This document shows positions 1 through 5,464 of a stretch of 5,464 nucleotides of DNA, one piece after another. The notes under the pieces are model-generated. The model saw nothing but the letters and a program-made list of their open reading frames with translations, did not search any database and was not told the DNA's origin. The DNA comes from a bacterium (lineage in GTDB: Bacteria; Actinomycetota; Acidimicrobiia; Acidimicrobiales; CATQHL01), in the NCBI GenBank assembly GCA_028819945.1, contig JAPPKQ010000007.1, forward strand, positions 1 to 5,464. The letters run 5' to 3'. Numbering within the stretch: the first letter of the stretch is position 1; each line of letters begins with the position of its first letter. Position numbers and translations under genes: made by a program.

Positions 1-538
1 CCTCGGCCTGCTCCGGATCGGTAATCAGCTGTTCGCGATCCAGCACGCCTTCCGCCCCGTGCCCGTCTTCCTGGTCGCCCATCCCGGTCTCCAGGCTGCC
101 CAGCACGCCCAGCTCGCCCTCCACGCTCACGCCGCGCTCGTGGGCGAGCTCAACGACCTCGCGCGTCACGGCCACGTTGTAGTCATAGTCGGATGGCGTG
201 GCCCCGTCTTCCAGGAGTGACCCATCCATCATCACGCTGGTGTAGCCCTGGTCCATCGCGCTCAGGCAGGTCTCCGGGCTGTTCCCGTGGTCCTGGTGCA
301 TGACCACCGGAGTGTTCGGGTTGAGCTCCAGGGCCGCCAGGATCAGGTGCCGCAGGTACGCCTCGTTCGCATACGACCGCGCCCCGCGGCTGGCCTGGAT
401 GATCACCGGCGAATCAGTCCGGCTCGCCGCTGACATCACGGCCTGCACCTGCTCCATGTTGTTCACGTTGAACGCCGCCACGCCGTAGTCGTTCTCGGCG
501 GCGTGGTCCAGCAACACGCGCAGGGGAATCAGCGGCAC
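1..538 (-). CDS. fba: Class II fructose-bisphosphate aldolase, Calvin-cycle subtype (N-terminal 179 residues; cut by window edge)
   Basis: Zinc-dependent aldolase that reversibly cleaves fructose 1,6-bisphosphate to dihydroxyacetone phosphate and glyceraldehyde 3-phosphate in glycolysis, gluconeogenesis or the Calvin cycle; cytosolic. The start is GTG at 538-536, giving [20 protein letters not shown], which matches the usual N-terminus of the family (MALVSLRQLLDHAAE-type). A GGGAG ribosome-binding site lies 10 bases upstream (553-549), and an in-frame stop at 592-590 limits any extension. Visible motifs are AFNVNNMEQ (about residues 22-30), MHQDHGNS (80-87; Asp83 is the expected catalytic acid and His84 a zinc ligand), [10 protein letters not shown] (103-112) and [14 protein letters not shown] (139-152; Glu140 or Glu142 is the expected metal-region residue). 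The EDGHGAEG stretch that follows is typical of the Calvin-type subgroup. The remaining zinc histidines and the substrate phosphate site lie beyond base 1. The gene is divergent from nagA. No strong promoter is visible; GCGACA/TATCCT with 16-bp spacing on the minus strand is only a weak candidate. The family call is firm; use in carbon fixation versus glycolysis cannot be decided here. Confidence 0.96.
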   Translation of the reverse strand, partial: MPLIPLRVLLDHAAENDYGVAAFNVNNMEQVQAVMSAASRTDSPVIIQASRGARSYANEAYLRHLILAALELNPNTPVVMHQDHGNSPETCLSAMDQGYTSVMMDGSLLEDGATPSDYDYNVAVTREVVELAHERGVSVEGELGVLGSLETGMGDQEDGHGAEGVLDREQLITDPEQAE

Positions 539-665
539 GCCAGTAACGCTCCCGGTCCCAAATGTCCGTTCTGATCGAAAGGGGTAACGCTAAGGATACT
601 CCTATCGAGCCGGATGTCGCACTGCCTGGGTTGCGCACGCACCCTGCTGCGCCCAACATCCCTGC

Positions 666-1841
666 ATGTCTGCGCCCGTGCATTTTCGGCAAGTCGATCT
701 GGCCTGTGGTGATCAGATGCTCCCCCGCCGCCATGTGCTGGTGGCGAACGGCATAGTAACCGCGGTGAGTCCAACGCCGATCGAAACACCCGCCGGAGCT
801 CTCGTTGTCGATGGTCCCGGCATCCTCGCGCAGGGATTCGTCGACACCCACGTCCACGGCCGCCGTGGCCTCGACGTCATGCGTCCCGGCGATGTCGCGG
901 CGCTGTCGCTGGAACTTCTGGCCCAGGGCGTCACCGGCTTCCTGCCCACCGTCGTGGCCGCGCCGCCAGACGACGTGCTGACGGCCCTGGCGTCGGTTCA
1001 GGGCGACCCGCGCGGCGCCCGTGTCCTCGGCGTCCATGCCGAAGGACCGTTCCTCTCGCCCGAGCAGCCCGGCATGTTCCCGTCGGACGCCTTCCGCGAC
1101 TACGATCCGGCCCTCTGGCGGGAAATGCGGATGGCCGCCGCCGCCCGGATTCGCCTCATGACCGTCGCCGCCGAACGTCTCACAACCGCACACATCGACG
1201 AACTACGCGCCGCCGGCGTCACCCTTAGCCTCGGCCACACCAACGCCACGCACGAGCAGGCGTCGGCGGCCTTCGATGCCGGCGTCACCCGCGTCACCCA
1301 CGCCTACAACGCCATGCCCGGCTTCCACCATCGCGCGCCCGGAGCCGTCGGCGCCCTGCTCGACCGCGGCGATATCGACGCCGAACTGATCCTGGACGGC
1401 CTCCACGTTGCCAGGGCCCCAGCTCGCCTCCTGGCCGCCACCCGAACCACCGGACGAATCGTCCTCGTCTCCGACAGCGTGCCCCCCGCCGCCTGCCCCC
1501 CCGGCGACTACCCTTGGGCCGGGCGCCGTCTCCGCGTGGCCGAAAACTCGGTCCGTTTGACCAGCGGCCGCCTTGCCGGTAGCGCCCTTACCTTGGACGC
1601 CGCCGTGCGCCGGGCGGTCGCCTGGCTCGGCGTCGCCCCGGCGGCCGCGCTTCACATGGCCTCCGAAAACCCGCGAGCCTCGATCGGGCTCGATCCGGCC
1701 GGTCTCAAAACCGGCGCCGCCGCCGATCTTGTCCTGCTCGATCCACACCTTCATCCGCGCCTGACCCTCGTCAGTGGCGTCGTGCGCTGGCGTCGAAACG
1801 GCCCGAAACATTGCGCCAACGCCGCATCTGCGGCAGATTGA
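666..1841 (+). CDS. nagA: N-acetylglucosamine-6-phosphate deacetylase
   Basis: Amidohydrolase-superfamily enzyme that removes acetate from N-acetylglucosamine 6-phosphate, giving glucosamine 6-phosphate for amino-sugar catabolism or cell-wall recycling; cytosolic. The 391-residue product has the usual family length (about 380-400). A small N-terminal beta-sandwich segment leads into the TIM barrel. Ligand motifs appear in order: DTHVHG with His62 and His64, HAEGPFL with metal-binding Glu126, LGHTNAT with His191, THAYNAMPG with His212, DGLHV with substrate-contacting His247, and VSDS with catalytic Asp270. The intact HxH pair suggests capacity for two metals, unlike the E. coli enzyme, which lacks these histidines. 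The C-terminus shows the normal AADLVLLDP strand that returns to the beta-sandwich. The ATG at 666 fits the family N-terminus, but no clear Shine-Dalgarno sequence precedes it. No nagB or sugar transporter is present in the window, so the pathway role is inferred from the enzyme alone. A short gap (42 bp) separates it from the next gene on the same strand. Confidence 0.93.
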   Translation: MSAPVHFRQVDLACGDQMLPRRHVLVANGIVTAVSPTPIETPAGALVVDGPGILAQGFVDTHVHGRRGLDVMRPGDVAALSLELLAQGVTGFLPTVVAAPPDDVLTALASVQGDPRGARVLGVHAEGPFLSPEQPGMFPSDAFRDYDPALWREMRMAAAARIRLMTVAAERLTTAHIDELRAAGVTLSLGHTNATHEQASAAFDAGVTRVTHAYNAMPGFHHRAPGAVGALLDRGDIDAELILDGLHVARAPARLLAATRTTGRIVLVSDSVPPAACPPGDYPWAGRRLRVAENSVRLTSGRLAGSALTLDAAVRRAVAWLGVAPAAALHMASENPRASIGLDPAGLKTGAAADLVLLDPHLHPRLTLVSGVVRWRRNGPKHCANAASAAD

Positions 1842-1883
1842 GCGAAACGGCCACCCTGCCGCCGCAACAAGGACTCGCGCTCT

Positions 1884-2072
1884 ATGATGACCCTGGGCCT
1901 CTGGGGGCGGATACGTAGCTCCACGATCAGCTGGCTCGTCATCTCGGCGTTCTTCTTCGGCCTGGATGTCGTCGACGGGTTTCCGTTCCCATCCTGGTCG
2001 CTGATCCTCATCATCGTGTTCATGATGTGGCCGCTGTACTTTGCGGTGCGCTGGATCGTCCGCGGCTTCTGA
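1884..2072 (+). CDS. Small two-helix membrane protein of unknown function (62 aa)
   Basis: I do not recognise a family. The product is very hydrophobic and aromatic. A first likely membrane helix spans about residues 14-30 (TISWLVISAFFFGLDVV) and a second about 38-55 (WSLILIIVFMMWPLYFAV), joined by a short acidic/Pro turn (DGFPFPS). Basic residues lie at both ends (Arg9, Arg11; Arg56, Arg60), so the positive-inside rule suggests a hairpin with both termini in the cytoplasm. An AAGGA ribosome-binding site (1869-1873) sits 10 bases before ATG 1884; the adjacent ATG at 1887 is an equally possible start. It lies 42 bp after nagA and 16 bp before the next gene, so co-transcription is likely. A coherent membrane-hairpin composition in a G+C-rich background, together with a good ribosome-binding site, supports it being real rather than a chance frame. 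Function is unknown; a membrane anchor or partner for the downstream protein is only a guess. Confidence 0.62.
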   Translation: MMTLGLWGRIRSSTISWLVISAFFFGLDVVDGFPFPSWSLILIIVFMMWPLYFAVRWIVRGF

Positions 2073-2088
2073 CCGCAGCCAGACCCAA

Positions 2089-2805
2089 ATGACAACAGAC
2101 GACCAAGACGAGGGAATCCCCCAGCTACTCGGTCCCGGCGGCGAGCCGCTCGGCCCCATGCCGGTGCCGGCGGCCGACCCCGCGCCGCCACCGGCCGAAG
2201 CCGAAGCCCCCCAGGCGCCCGAAGCTCCCGAGAGCCCGCCGGCCCCCGAAGGTCAGCCCGCGCCCGATGCCCAGCAGGGCCCCACGTTCCGCATGTCGGC
2301 TCTGCTGGCCGTCGATCCGCGCGCCATGCCGGCCACGCTCATCACCGTGCTCAACCACGACCCATTCGAGGCCTACAAGCGCCGACTCGACGCCGTGCGT
2401 CCCCACTTCGACCAGTCCCGCGACGTCATGATCTCGGCCACCGAAGCCCAGCTGCTCCAGCAGGGTGCGCCGGAGGGCGACCACCGCACGTCAGCGACGC
2501 GCATGGTCGAGCAGAACTTCATGCGCTCCCTCTGGGACGTGTGTTTCGAAACCGTCTCGGGCGCCCACGTCTCGCTCATCTTCTCCGCGGGACTCGCCGG
2601 CCCCGAGCGGCTGGCCGGGGTGATGCTTGCCTCCAACCTGCCGGTCCCAACCGTCTGGGTGACGACCCGCGCCGTGAATGTCGGACCTCGCTTCGGTGCC
2701 TGGGCCGTTCCCGTTACGAGCGACCAGGAAATGCCGGCCACCGTGGCCCTCACGGCCGACAACTTCCAGCAACTCCGCCTCAGCTTCGCCAAGGTCCGCG
2801 TCTAG
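2089..2805 (+). CDS. Hypothetical protein with Pro/Ala/Glu-rich disordered N-terminus and a C-terminal domain of unknown family (238 aa)
   Basis: I do not recognise this protein. It starts acidic (MTTDDQDEGIPQLLGPGG). It then runs through a low-complexity, probably disordered stretch at about residues 19-65 made mostly of Pro, Ala, Glu and Gly (for example EAPQAPEAPESPPAPEG). From about residue 66 to the end the sequence has ordinary globular composition. It has predicted helical parts (PFEAYKRRLDAVRPHF; RMVEQNFMRSLWDVCFETV) and beta-rich parts (HVSLIFSAGL; PTVWVTTRAV; FGAWAVPVT; QQLRLSFAKVRV). There is no signal peptide or membrane segment, so it is probably cytoplasmic, perhaps membrane-associated through a partner. 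ATG 2089 was chosen because upstream in-frame starts fall inside the preceding gene. No convincing Shine-Dalgarno sequence is visible, so translation may be coupled to the preceding gene 16 bp upstream. It could belong to a nagA transcript; the strong promoter before tetR implies that a separate unit begins after it. Confidence 0.83.
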   Translation: MTTDDQDEGIPQLLGPGGEPLGPMPVPAADPAPPPAEAEAPQAPEAPESPPAPEGQPAPDAQQGPTFRMSALLAVDPRAMPATLITVLNHDPFEAYKRRLDAVRPHFDQSRDVMISATEAQLLQQGAPEGDHRTSATRMVEQNFMRSLWDVCFETVSGAHVSLIFSAGLAGPERLAGVMLASNLPVPTVWVTTRAVNVGPRFGAWAVPVTSDQEMPATVALTADNFQQLRLSFAKVRV

Positions 2806-2824
2806 CCGCCGCGCCAACGCCCGC

Positions 2825-2853
2825 TTGACAGCCGCGTCGCGCTCCGGTAGAAA
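2825..2853 (+). promoter_or_regulatory. Sigma-70-type promoter of the tetR-mqnEAC operon
   Basis: A perfect -35 hexamer TTGACA (2825-2830) is followed after exactly 17 bases by TAGAAA (2848-2853), which matches four of six positions of the -10 consensus. The expected transcription start is near 2860, giving a leader of about 22 bases before the GTG start of tetR. The last three bases of the -10 box lie inside the inverted repeat at 2851-2872. A repressor bound there would therefore block polymerase. This is inferred from sequence; no start site has been mapped. Confidence 0.62.
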
Positions 2854-2872
2854 CCGACTGACCAGTCGGTTT
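2851..2872. promoter_or_regulatory. Probable TetR-family operator (22-bp inverted repeat)
   Basis: The 10-base arms AAACCGACTG (2851-2860) and CAGTCGGTTT (2863-2872) are perfect reverse complements around a 2-base centre (AC). Length, symmetry and a location just before a TetR-family gene are typical of operators bound by two TetR dimers or one dimer. The site covers the end of the -10 box and the expected transcription start, which is the arrangement expected for autorepression. I saw no second copy in the window. The loop would be too short for a stable RNA hairpin, and no T-run follows, so a DNA-level binding site is more likely than a terminator. Confidence 0.78.
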
Positions 2873-2877
2873 GGTGA
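2873..2877 (+). promoter_or_regulatory. Ribosome-binding site deciding the tetR GTG start
   Basis: GGTGA matches the 3' half of the Shine-Dalgarno consensus and ends four bases before GTG 2882. It supports the short form of the repressor over the longer frame that opens at ATG 2678 inside the preceding gene. Confidence 0.5.
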
Positions 2878-2881
2878 TTCC

Positions 2882-3526
2882 GTGAGCCTTCGCCTTCCCC
2901 GCCGATCCTCCACCGGCCGCAAAGACGCCACCCGCCACGCCCTGCTCGAAGCCGCCCTCAACGTCTTCGGCGAAAAGGGCTACCACGGCGCCGCCGTCGA
3001 CGACATCGTCGACCGCGCCGGTCGCTCCAAGGGCGCCGCCTACTTCCACTTCCCCAGCAAAGCCGCCATCTTCCGAGCCCTCGTCCGCGAGTTGGCCAAC
3101 CAATTGGTCAACTCCATCCAGCGCAAGATGGACGACGTGGACTCGCCCGCCGAACGCCTCGACGCCGCCCTCCTGGGTCTCATTGACGTCTTCGTGCGGC
3201 ACCGTTCCCTCGCCCGCATCGTGCTCATCGAGGTCGCCGGCGCCGGCCGCGCCTTTAGCGACGACCTGATCTTTGTCCGCCGCCAGTTCGCCGACCTGAT
3301 CGAGCGCGAACTCGACCGCGCTGTCGAAATCGGCGCCATCCCGCCCTGTGACACCCACCTCATCGCCACTGCCTGGTTCGGAGCCCTCAACGAAGTCGCC
3401 GTCCACTGGCTGCACGATCCCGACGCCGGATCGCTGCACGCCTCCTACCCCAGCCTGCGCCAGTTGCTCCTCCAGAGCGTGGGATTCAGCCCCGCCGAGG
3501 TAGATCGCGTGCCCCTCCATGCTTGA
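2882..3526 (+). CDS. TetR/AcrR-family transcriptional repressor, probable local regulator of the mqn operon
   Basis: Ligand-responsive DNA-binding dimer of the TetR family. With GTG 2882 as start the product is 214 residues, in the normal family range. The TetR_N helix-turn-helix domain covers about residues 18-66: helix 1 ALLEAALNVFGEKGY, then AVDDIVDRAGRSKGAAYFHF, which carries the turn and recognition helix (the usual family form is VSKGTLYHHF), and the closing PSKAAIFRALV. The remainder is the all-helical ligand-binding/dimerisation domain (from about residue 70), which is too variable to predict a ligand. It is the first gene after the consensus promoter and a palindromic operator that starts 31 bases upstream of its start codon. 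Its last 8 bases overlap mqnE, so regulator and menaquinone genes are almost certainly one transcript. Autorepression is inferred from the operator position. A frame extending upstream to 2678 exists but would add about 68 Ser/Arg-rich residues with no domain support and would include the promoter. The family call is firm; the target and signal are not known. Confidence 0.93.
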   Translation: MSLRLPRRSSTGRKDATRHALLEAALNVFGEKGYHGAAVDDIVDRAGRSKGAAYFHFPSKAAIFRALVRELANQLVNSIQRKMDDVDSPAERLDAALLGLIDVFVRHRSLARIVLIEVAGAGRAFSDDLIFVRRQFADLIERELDRAVEIGAIPPCDTHLIATAWFGALNEVAVHWLHDPDAGSLHASYPSLRQLLLQSVGFSPAEVDRVPLHA

Positions 3527-4625
3527 AGCCCCAGCCGCCCCCGCCATTCGCTTTCGCGACCCGGCCCTCGAACCCATCTGGGAAAAATCCCAGCGCGGCG
3601 AACGCCTTTCCGAGGACGACGGCCTCACCTGCCTCTCCACCCGGGACCTCACGGGCCTCGGTCGCATCGCCGACGCGGCCGCCCGCCGCGTCTCCGGCGA
3701 CCGCGTCTACTTCACCTTCAACGTCCACGTCAATCCCACCAACATCTGTGTTCTGTCCTGCAAGTTTTGCGACTTCGCCGCCAAGGTCGGCGACGACCAC
3801 GCCTACGAGTACTCCATCGACGAAATCATCGGCCAGATCCATCCCGACGTTCACGAGGTCCACATCGTCGGCGGCCACCATCCCACCATCCCGTTCGAGT
3901 GGTACGAGGACCTCCTGCGCGCCATCAAGTCCGAGCGCCCCGGTGTCCAGATCAAGGCCTTCACCGCCGCCGAGATCGACTACTTCCACAAGCGCTTCAA
4001 GATCCCCGACCGGGAAGTCCTGGAACGCCTCTTCGACGCCGGCCTCGACTCCATGCCCGGCGGCGGCGCCGAGGTCTTCTCCGAGCGCGTCCGCCGCGAG
4101 CTCTTCCGCGGCAAAGCCGGCGCCGACCGCTGGCTTGAGATCCACCACCTCGCCCACTCCATGGGCATCCACACCAACGCCACCCTGCTCTACGGCCACA
4201 TCGAGACCCACCGCGAGCGCGTCCGCCACCTCATGCGCCTCCGCGAGGCCCAGGACGAATCCGGCGGCTGGCTCTGCTTCATCCCCCTCGAATACCAGCT
4301 CGGCACCACCCTCCTCGTCGACCGCCAGGCCTCCCCCATCGACGACCTCCGCACCCTCGCCACCTCCCGCCTCATGCTCGACAACTTCCCCCACATCAAG
4401 TCCTACTGGGTGATGAGCGGCGAGGAAACCGCCTCCATCGGCCTCAACTTCGGCGCCGACGACCTCGACGGCACCATCGGCACCGAGCGCATCGCCCACG
4501 CCGCCCTGGCTGCCAGCCCACTCGGCCTCGAGCGCGACCGCATGGTTCGCCTCATACGCTCCGCCGACAAAATTCCGGTCGAACGCAACGCCACCTACGA
4601 CGTGCAGAAGGTGTATGACGCCTAG
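3519..4625 (+). CDS. mqnE: Aminodeoxyfutalosine synthase (radical SAM), futalosine menaquinone pathway
   Basis: Radical-SAM enzyme that adds the 5'-deoxyadenosyl radical from S-adenosylmethionine to 3-[(1-carboxyvinyl)oxy]benzoate, forming 6-amino-6-deoxyfutalosine and CO2; cytosolic, needs a [4Fe-4S] cluster. The 368-residue length is typical. The cluster motif is C77-VLS-C81-KF-C84 in NPTNICVLSCKFCDF. Family-specific blocks follow: HIVGGHHP (115-122), IKAFTAAEID (145-154), SMPGGGAEVF (178-187), then ADRWLEIHHLAH and TNATLLYGHIETHRERV, and near the end LMLDNFPHIKSYWVM and LNFGADDLDGTIG. The KAFTAAEI and PGGGAE blocks and the YGHIET motif separate MqnE from its paralogue MqnC. ATG 3519 is the only reasonable start, because an in-frame TAG at 3501-3503 closes the frame and the family N-terminus fits. 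It has no well-spaced ribosome-binding site (a GAGG at 3497-3500 is too far), so translation probably depends on ribosomes ending tetR, which it overlaps by 8 bases. It overlaps mqnA by 11 bases. Confidence 0.95.
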   Translation: MLEAPAAPAIRFRDPALEPIWEKSQRGERLSEDDGLTCLSTRDLTGLGRIADAAARRVSGDRVYFTFNVHVNPTNICVLSCKFCDFAAKVGDDHAYEYSIDEIIGQIHPDVHEVHIVGGHHPTIPFEWYEDLLRAIKSERPGVQIKAFTAAEIDYFHKRFKIPDREVLERLFDAGLDSMPGGGAEVFSERVRRELFRGKAGADRWLEIHHLAHSMGIHTNATLLYGHIETHRERVRHLMRLREAQDESGGWLCFIPLEYQLGTTLLVDRQASPIDDLRTLATSRLMLDNFPHIKSYWVMSGEETASIGLNFGADDLDGTIGTERIAHAALAASPLGLERDRMVRLIRSADKIPVERNATYDVQKVYDA

Positions 4626-5376
4626 GCTCGGCCGCATTCCGTACCTCAACACGGAGCCCTTCTTCGCAGACGACGAAGTCCGGGCCAACGCCGTCGTCGA
4701 GGTGCCCAGCCGCATGATCGACCTCGCTCGCCTCGGCGCGGTCGACATAGCGCCGCTTCCCGTCGTCGCCGCTTTCGATCACCCCGACAGCCTCCGCCCC
4801 GTGGGCGGCCTCGGCATCGCCGCCGCCGGCGCTGCCCGCAGCGTCTTTCTGCGATCGTCGGTTCCCGTCGAGGATCTCTCGGACTCATGCATCGGCGTCA
4901 TCGACGACACCGCCACCTCCGTCCGCCTCCTCAAGGTCCTCCTGCAATTTCGCTTCGATATCAGCCACGCCACCTTCGTCGCCCTCGACCAGCCTGCCGA
5001 CGCCGCCCTCCTCATCGGCGACAAAGCCCTCCTGCAGAGCCGTAACCTCCACACCCACCCCTACGAACTCGACCTCGCCGCCGAATGGCACGACTGGACC
5101 GGCCTCCCCTTCGTCTTTGCCTCCTGGATGACCCGCCGCGACGTGACGCCCGACGCCTGCGACGCTGCCGTGGATTACTTCAACGCCAACCTCGATACCA
5201 ATCTCTCGGACACCACCGCCATCCACCGCCGCCGCCCCGATCTCGGCCTCTCGGCCGACGCCGTCGCCACCTACCTCCGCACCTTCCGATATCGATTCGA
5301 CGACTCCGCCTGGGCCGGCCTGGACCACTTCCAGGAGCTCGACGCCCGCCTCACCGCCGTGGAGCGCGTAGCGTGA
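4615..5376 (+). CDS. mqnA: Chorismate dehydratase, futalosine menaquinone pathway
   Basis: Catalyses the first committed step of the futalosine route, dehydration of chorismate to 3-[(1-carboxyvinyl)oxy]benzoate, the substrate of MqnE; cytosolic. At 253 residues it is near the normal size. It has the periplasmic-binding-protein-like two-lobe fold expected of the family. Recognisable blocks are GRIPYLNTEPFF (6-17), ARLGAVDIAPLPVVAAF (38-54), GVIDDTATSVRLLKVLL (94-110), LIGDKALL (133-140) and the very characteristic DLAAEWHDWTGLPFVFASW (153-171). There is no signal peptide, as expected for a cytoplasmic enzyme rather than a transport binding protein. The start at ATG 4615 overlaps the mqnE end by 11 bases and is preceded by AGAAGG (4606-4611), a purine-rich ribosome-binding site with close 3-base spacing. 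Its stop shares a base with the next start (TGATG). Position next to mqnE, whose substrate it makes, supports the call. Confidence 0.95.
   Translation: MTPRLGRIPYLNTEPFFADDEVRANAVVEVPSRMIDLARLGAVDIAPLPVVAAFDHPDSLRPVGGLGIAAAGAARSVFLRSSVPVEDLSDSCIGVIDDTATSVRLLKVLLQFRFDISHATFVALDQPADAALLIGDKALLQSRNLHTHPYELDLAAEWHDWTGLPFVFASWMTRRDVTPDACDAAVDYFNANLDTNLSDTTAIHRRRPDLGLSADAVATYLRTFRYRFDDSAWAGLDHFQELDARLTAVERVA
5361..5364 (+). promoter_or_regulatory. Ribosome-binding site for the gene after mqnA
   Basis: GGAG at 5361-5364 lies 8 bases before an in-frame GTG (5373) and 11 bases before ATG 5376. Spacing favours the GTG, codon type favours the ATG; the two differ by a single residue. Confidence 0.4.
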
Positions 5377-5464
5377 TGCACCACATCGTTCACAAGATCG
5401 ACGCCGGCCACCGCCTCACCCCCGCCGACGCCCGCTACCTCCTTTCCGACGCCCCCCTGCTCGA
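5376..5464 (+). CDS. mqnC: Probable cyclic dehypoxanthinyl futalosine synthase (radical SAM), first 29 residues only
   Basis: Only the N-terminal helix region is present: MHHIVHKIDAGHRLTPADAR, then YLLSDAPLL. This pattern (a short helix, Gly-x-Arg-Leu, a Pro/Asp turn, then an Ala/Leu-rich helix ending in LL) matches the start of MqnC and related futalosine radical-SAM proteins, which commonly read G-x-R-L-[ST]-x-x-[DE]-A before the radical-SAM barrel. The cluster cysteines lie beyond the window, so identity rests on this segment and on its place directly behind mqnE and mqnA. MqnC would cyclise dehypoxanthine futalosine. The ATG overlaps the mqnA stop by one base; an in-frame GTG at 5373 would make the overlap 4 bases. 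Another radical-SAM paralogue is the main alternative. Confidence 0.6.
   Translation, partial: MHHIVHKIDAGHRLTPADARYLLSDAPLL

Noticed and set aside
612..661. Imperfect dyad between fba and nagA (GGATGT at 612-617 with ACATCC at 656-661, and inner TGGG/CCCA and CGC/GCG matches), considered as an operator or leader hairpin.
   Set aside because: The arms are short and interrupted by unequal unpaired stretches; matches of this size are expected by chance in G+C-rich DNA. Only conservation in relatives would revive it.
1821..1834. Inverted repeat GCCGCA-TC-TGCGGC at the end of nagA, considered as a terminator.
   Set aside because: The 2-base loop is too small, the stem is within Ala codons of the coding region, and no T-run follows.
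2678..2881. Upstream extension of the TetR frame to ATG 2678.
   Set aside because: It would overlap the preceding gene by 128 bases, add Ser/Arg-rich sequence with no family match, and include the promoter and operator. GTG 2882 with a GGTGA site fits the family N-terminus.
3523..4413. Plus-strand frame of 296 codons overlapping mqnE in another phase.
   Set aside because: The translation is almost only Ser, Pro, Thr, Ala and Arg, which is a frame-shifted shadow of C-rich codons; mqnE occupies the true frame with full family motifs.
3519..4625. Assignment of the radical-SAM gene as mqnC instead of mqnE.
   Set aside because: The KAFTAAEI, PGGGAEVF and LYGHIET blocks belong to aminodeoxyfutalosine synthase, and a second futalosine-type gene appears to begin after mqnA.
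3486..4748. Long open frame (420 codons) on the minus strand opposite mqnE/mqnA, plus similar minus-strand frames at 2780-3667, 1203-2159 and 414-1193.
   Set aside because: They lie antisense to clearly identified genes, have Gly/Ala/Glu/Val-rich repetitive composition with no domain motif, and are the usual by-product of strong G/C third-position bias on the opposite strand.

Overview
This is a G+C-rich bacterial chromosomal window with densely packed genes and no mobile element, RNA gene or CRISPR array that I can see. In four 60-base rows counted by hand, G+C is about 73%. It holds the start of a class II fructose-bisphosphate aldolase gene (minus strand, cut at base 1). On the plus strand follow an N-acetylglucosamine-6-phosphate deacetylase (nagA), a small two-helix membrane protein, a protein of unknown function with a Pro/Ala-rich disordered head, a TetR-family repressor, mqnE, mqnA, and the first codons of what is probably mqnC (cut at base 5464). 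The futalosine route to menaquinone, the Calvin-subtype aldolase and the base composition fit a free-living high-GC bacterium. Planctomycetota or a similar phylum is possible, but the sequence alone does not settle the taxon.

Layout. Bases 1-538 (minus) and 666-1841 (plus) are divergent central-metabolism genes separated by 127 bp. After nagA come two unrecognised genes with short gaps (42 and 16 bp), possibly transcribed together with nagA. A 76-bp gap (2806-2881) then carries the clearest regulatory signal in the window. It has a consensus -35 hexamer, a fair -10 hexamer 17 bp downstream, and a 22-bp inverted repeat with perfect 10-bp arms overlapping the -10 and the expected transcription start. 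This looks like an autoregulated TetR operator-promoter.

From that promoter the genes tetR, mqnE, mqnA and (probably) mqnC run with overlapping ends (8, 11 and 1-4 bp). This suggests one translationally coupled operon. MqnA dehydrates chorismate to 3-[(1-carboxyvinyl)oxy]benzoate, MqnE joins that product to S-adenosylmethionine to give aminodeoxyfutalosine, and MqnC cyclises the later dehypoxanthine futalosine. The main hypothesis from the window is that this TetR protein is a dedicated, self-regulated controller of menaquinone biosynthesis. The whole plus strand is rich in C over G whichever strand is coding, which points to a replication-strand skew.
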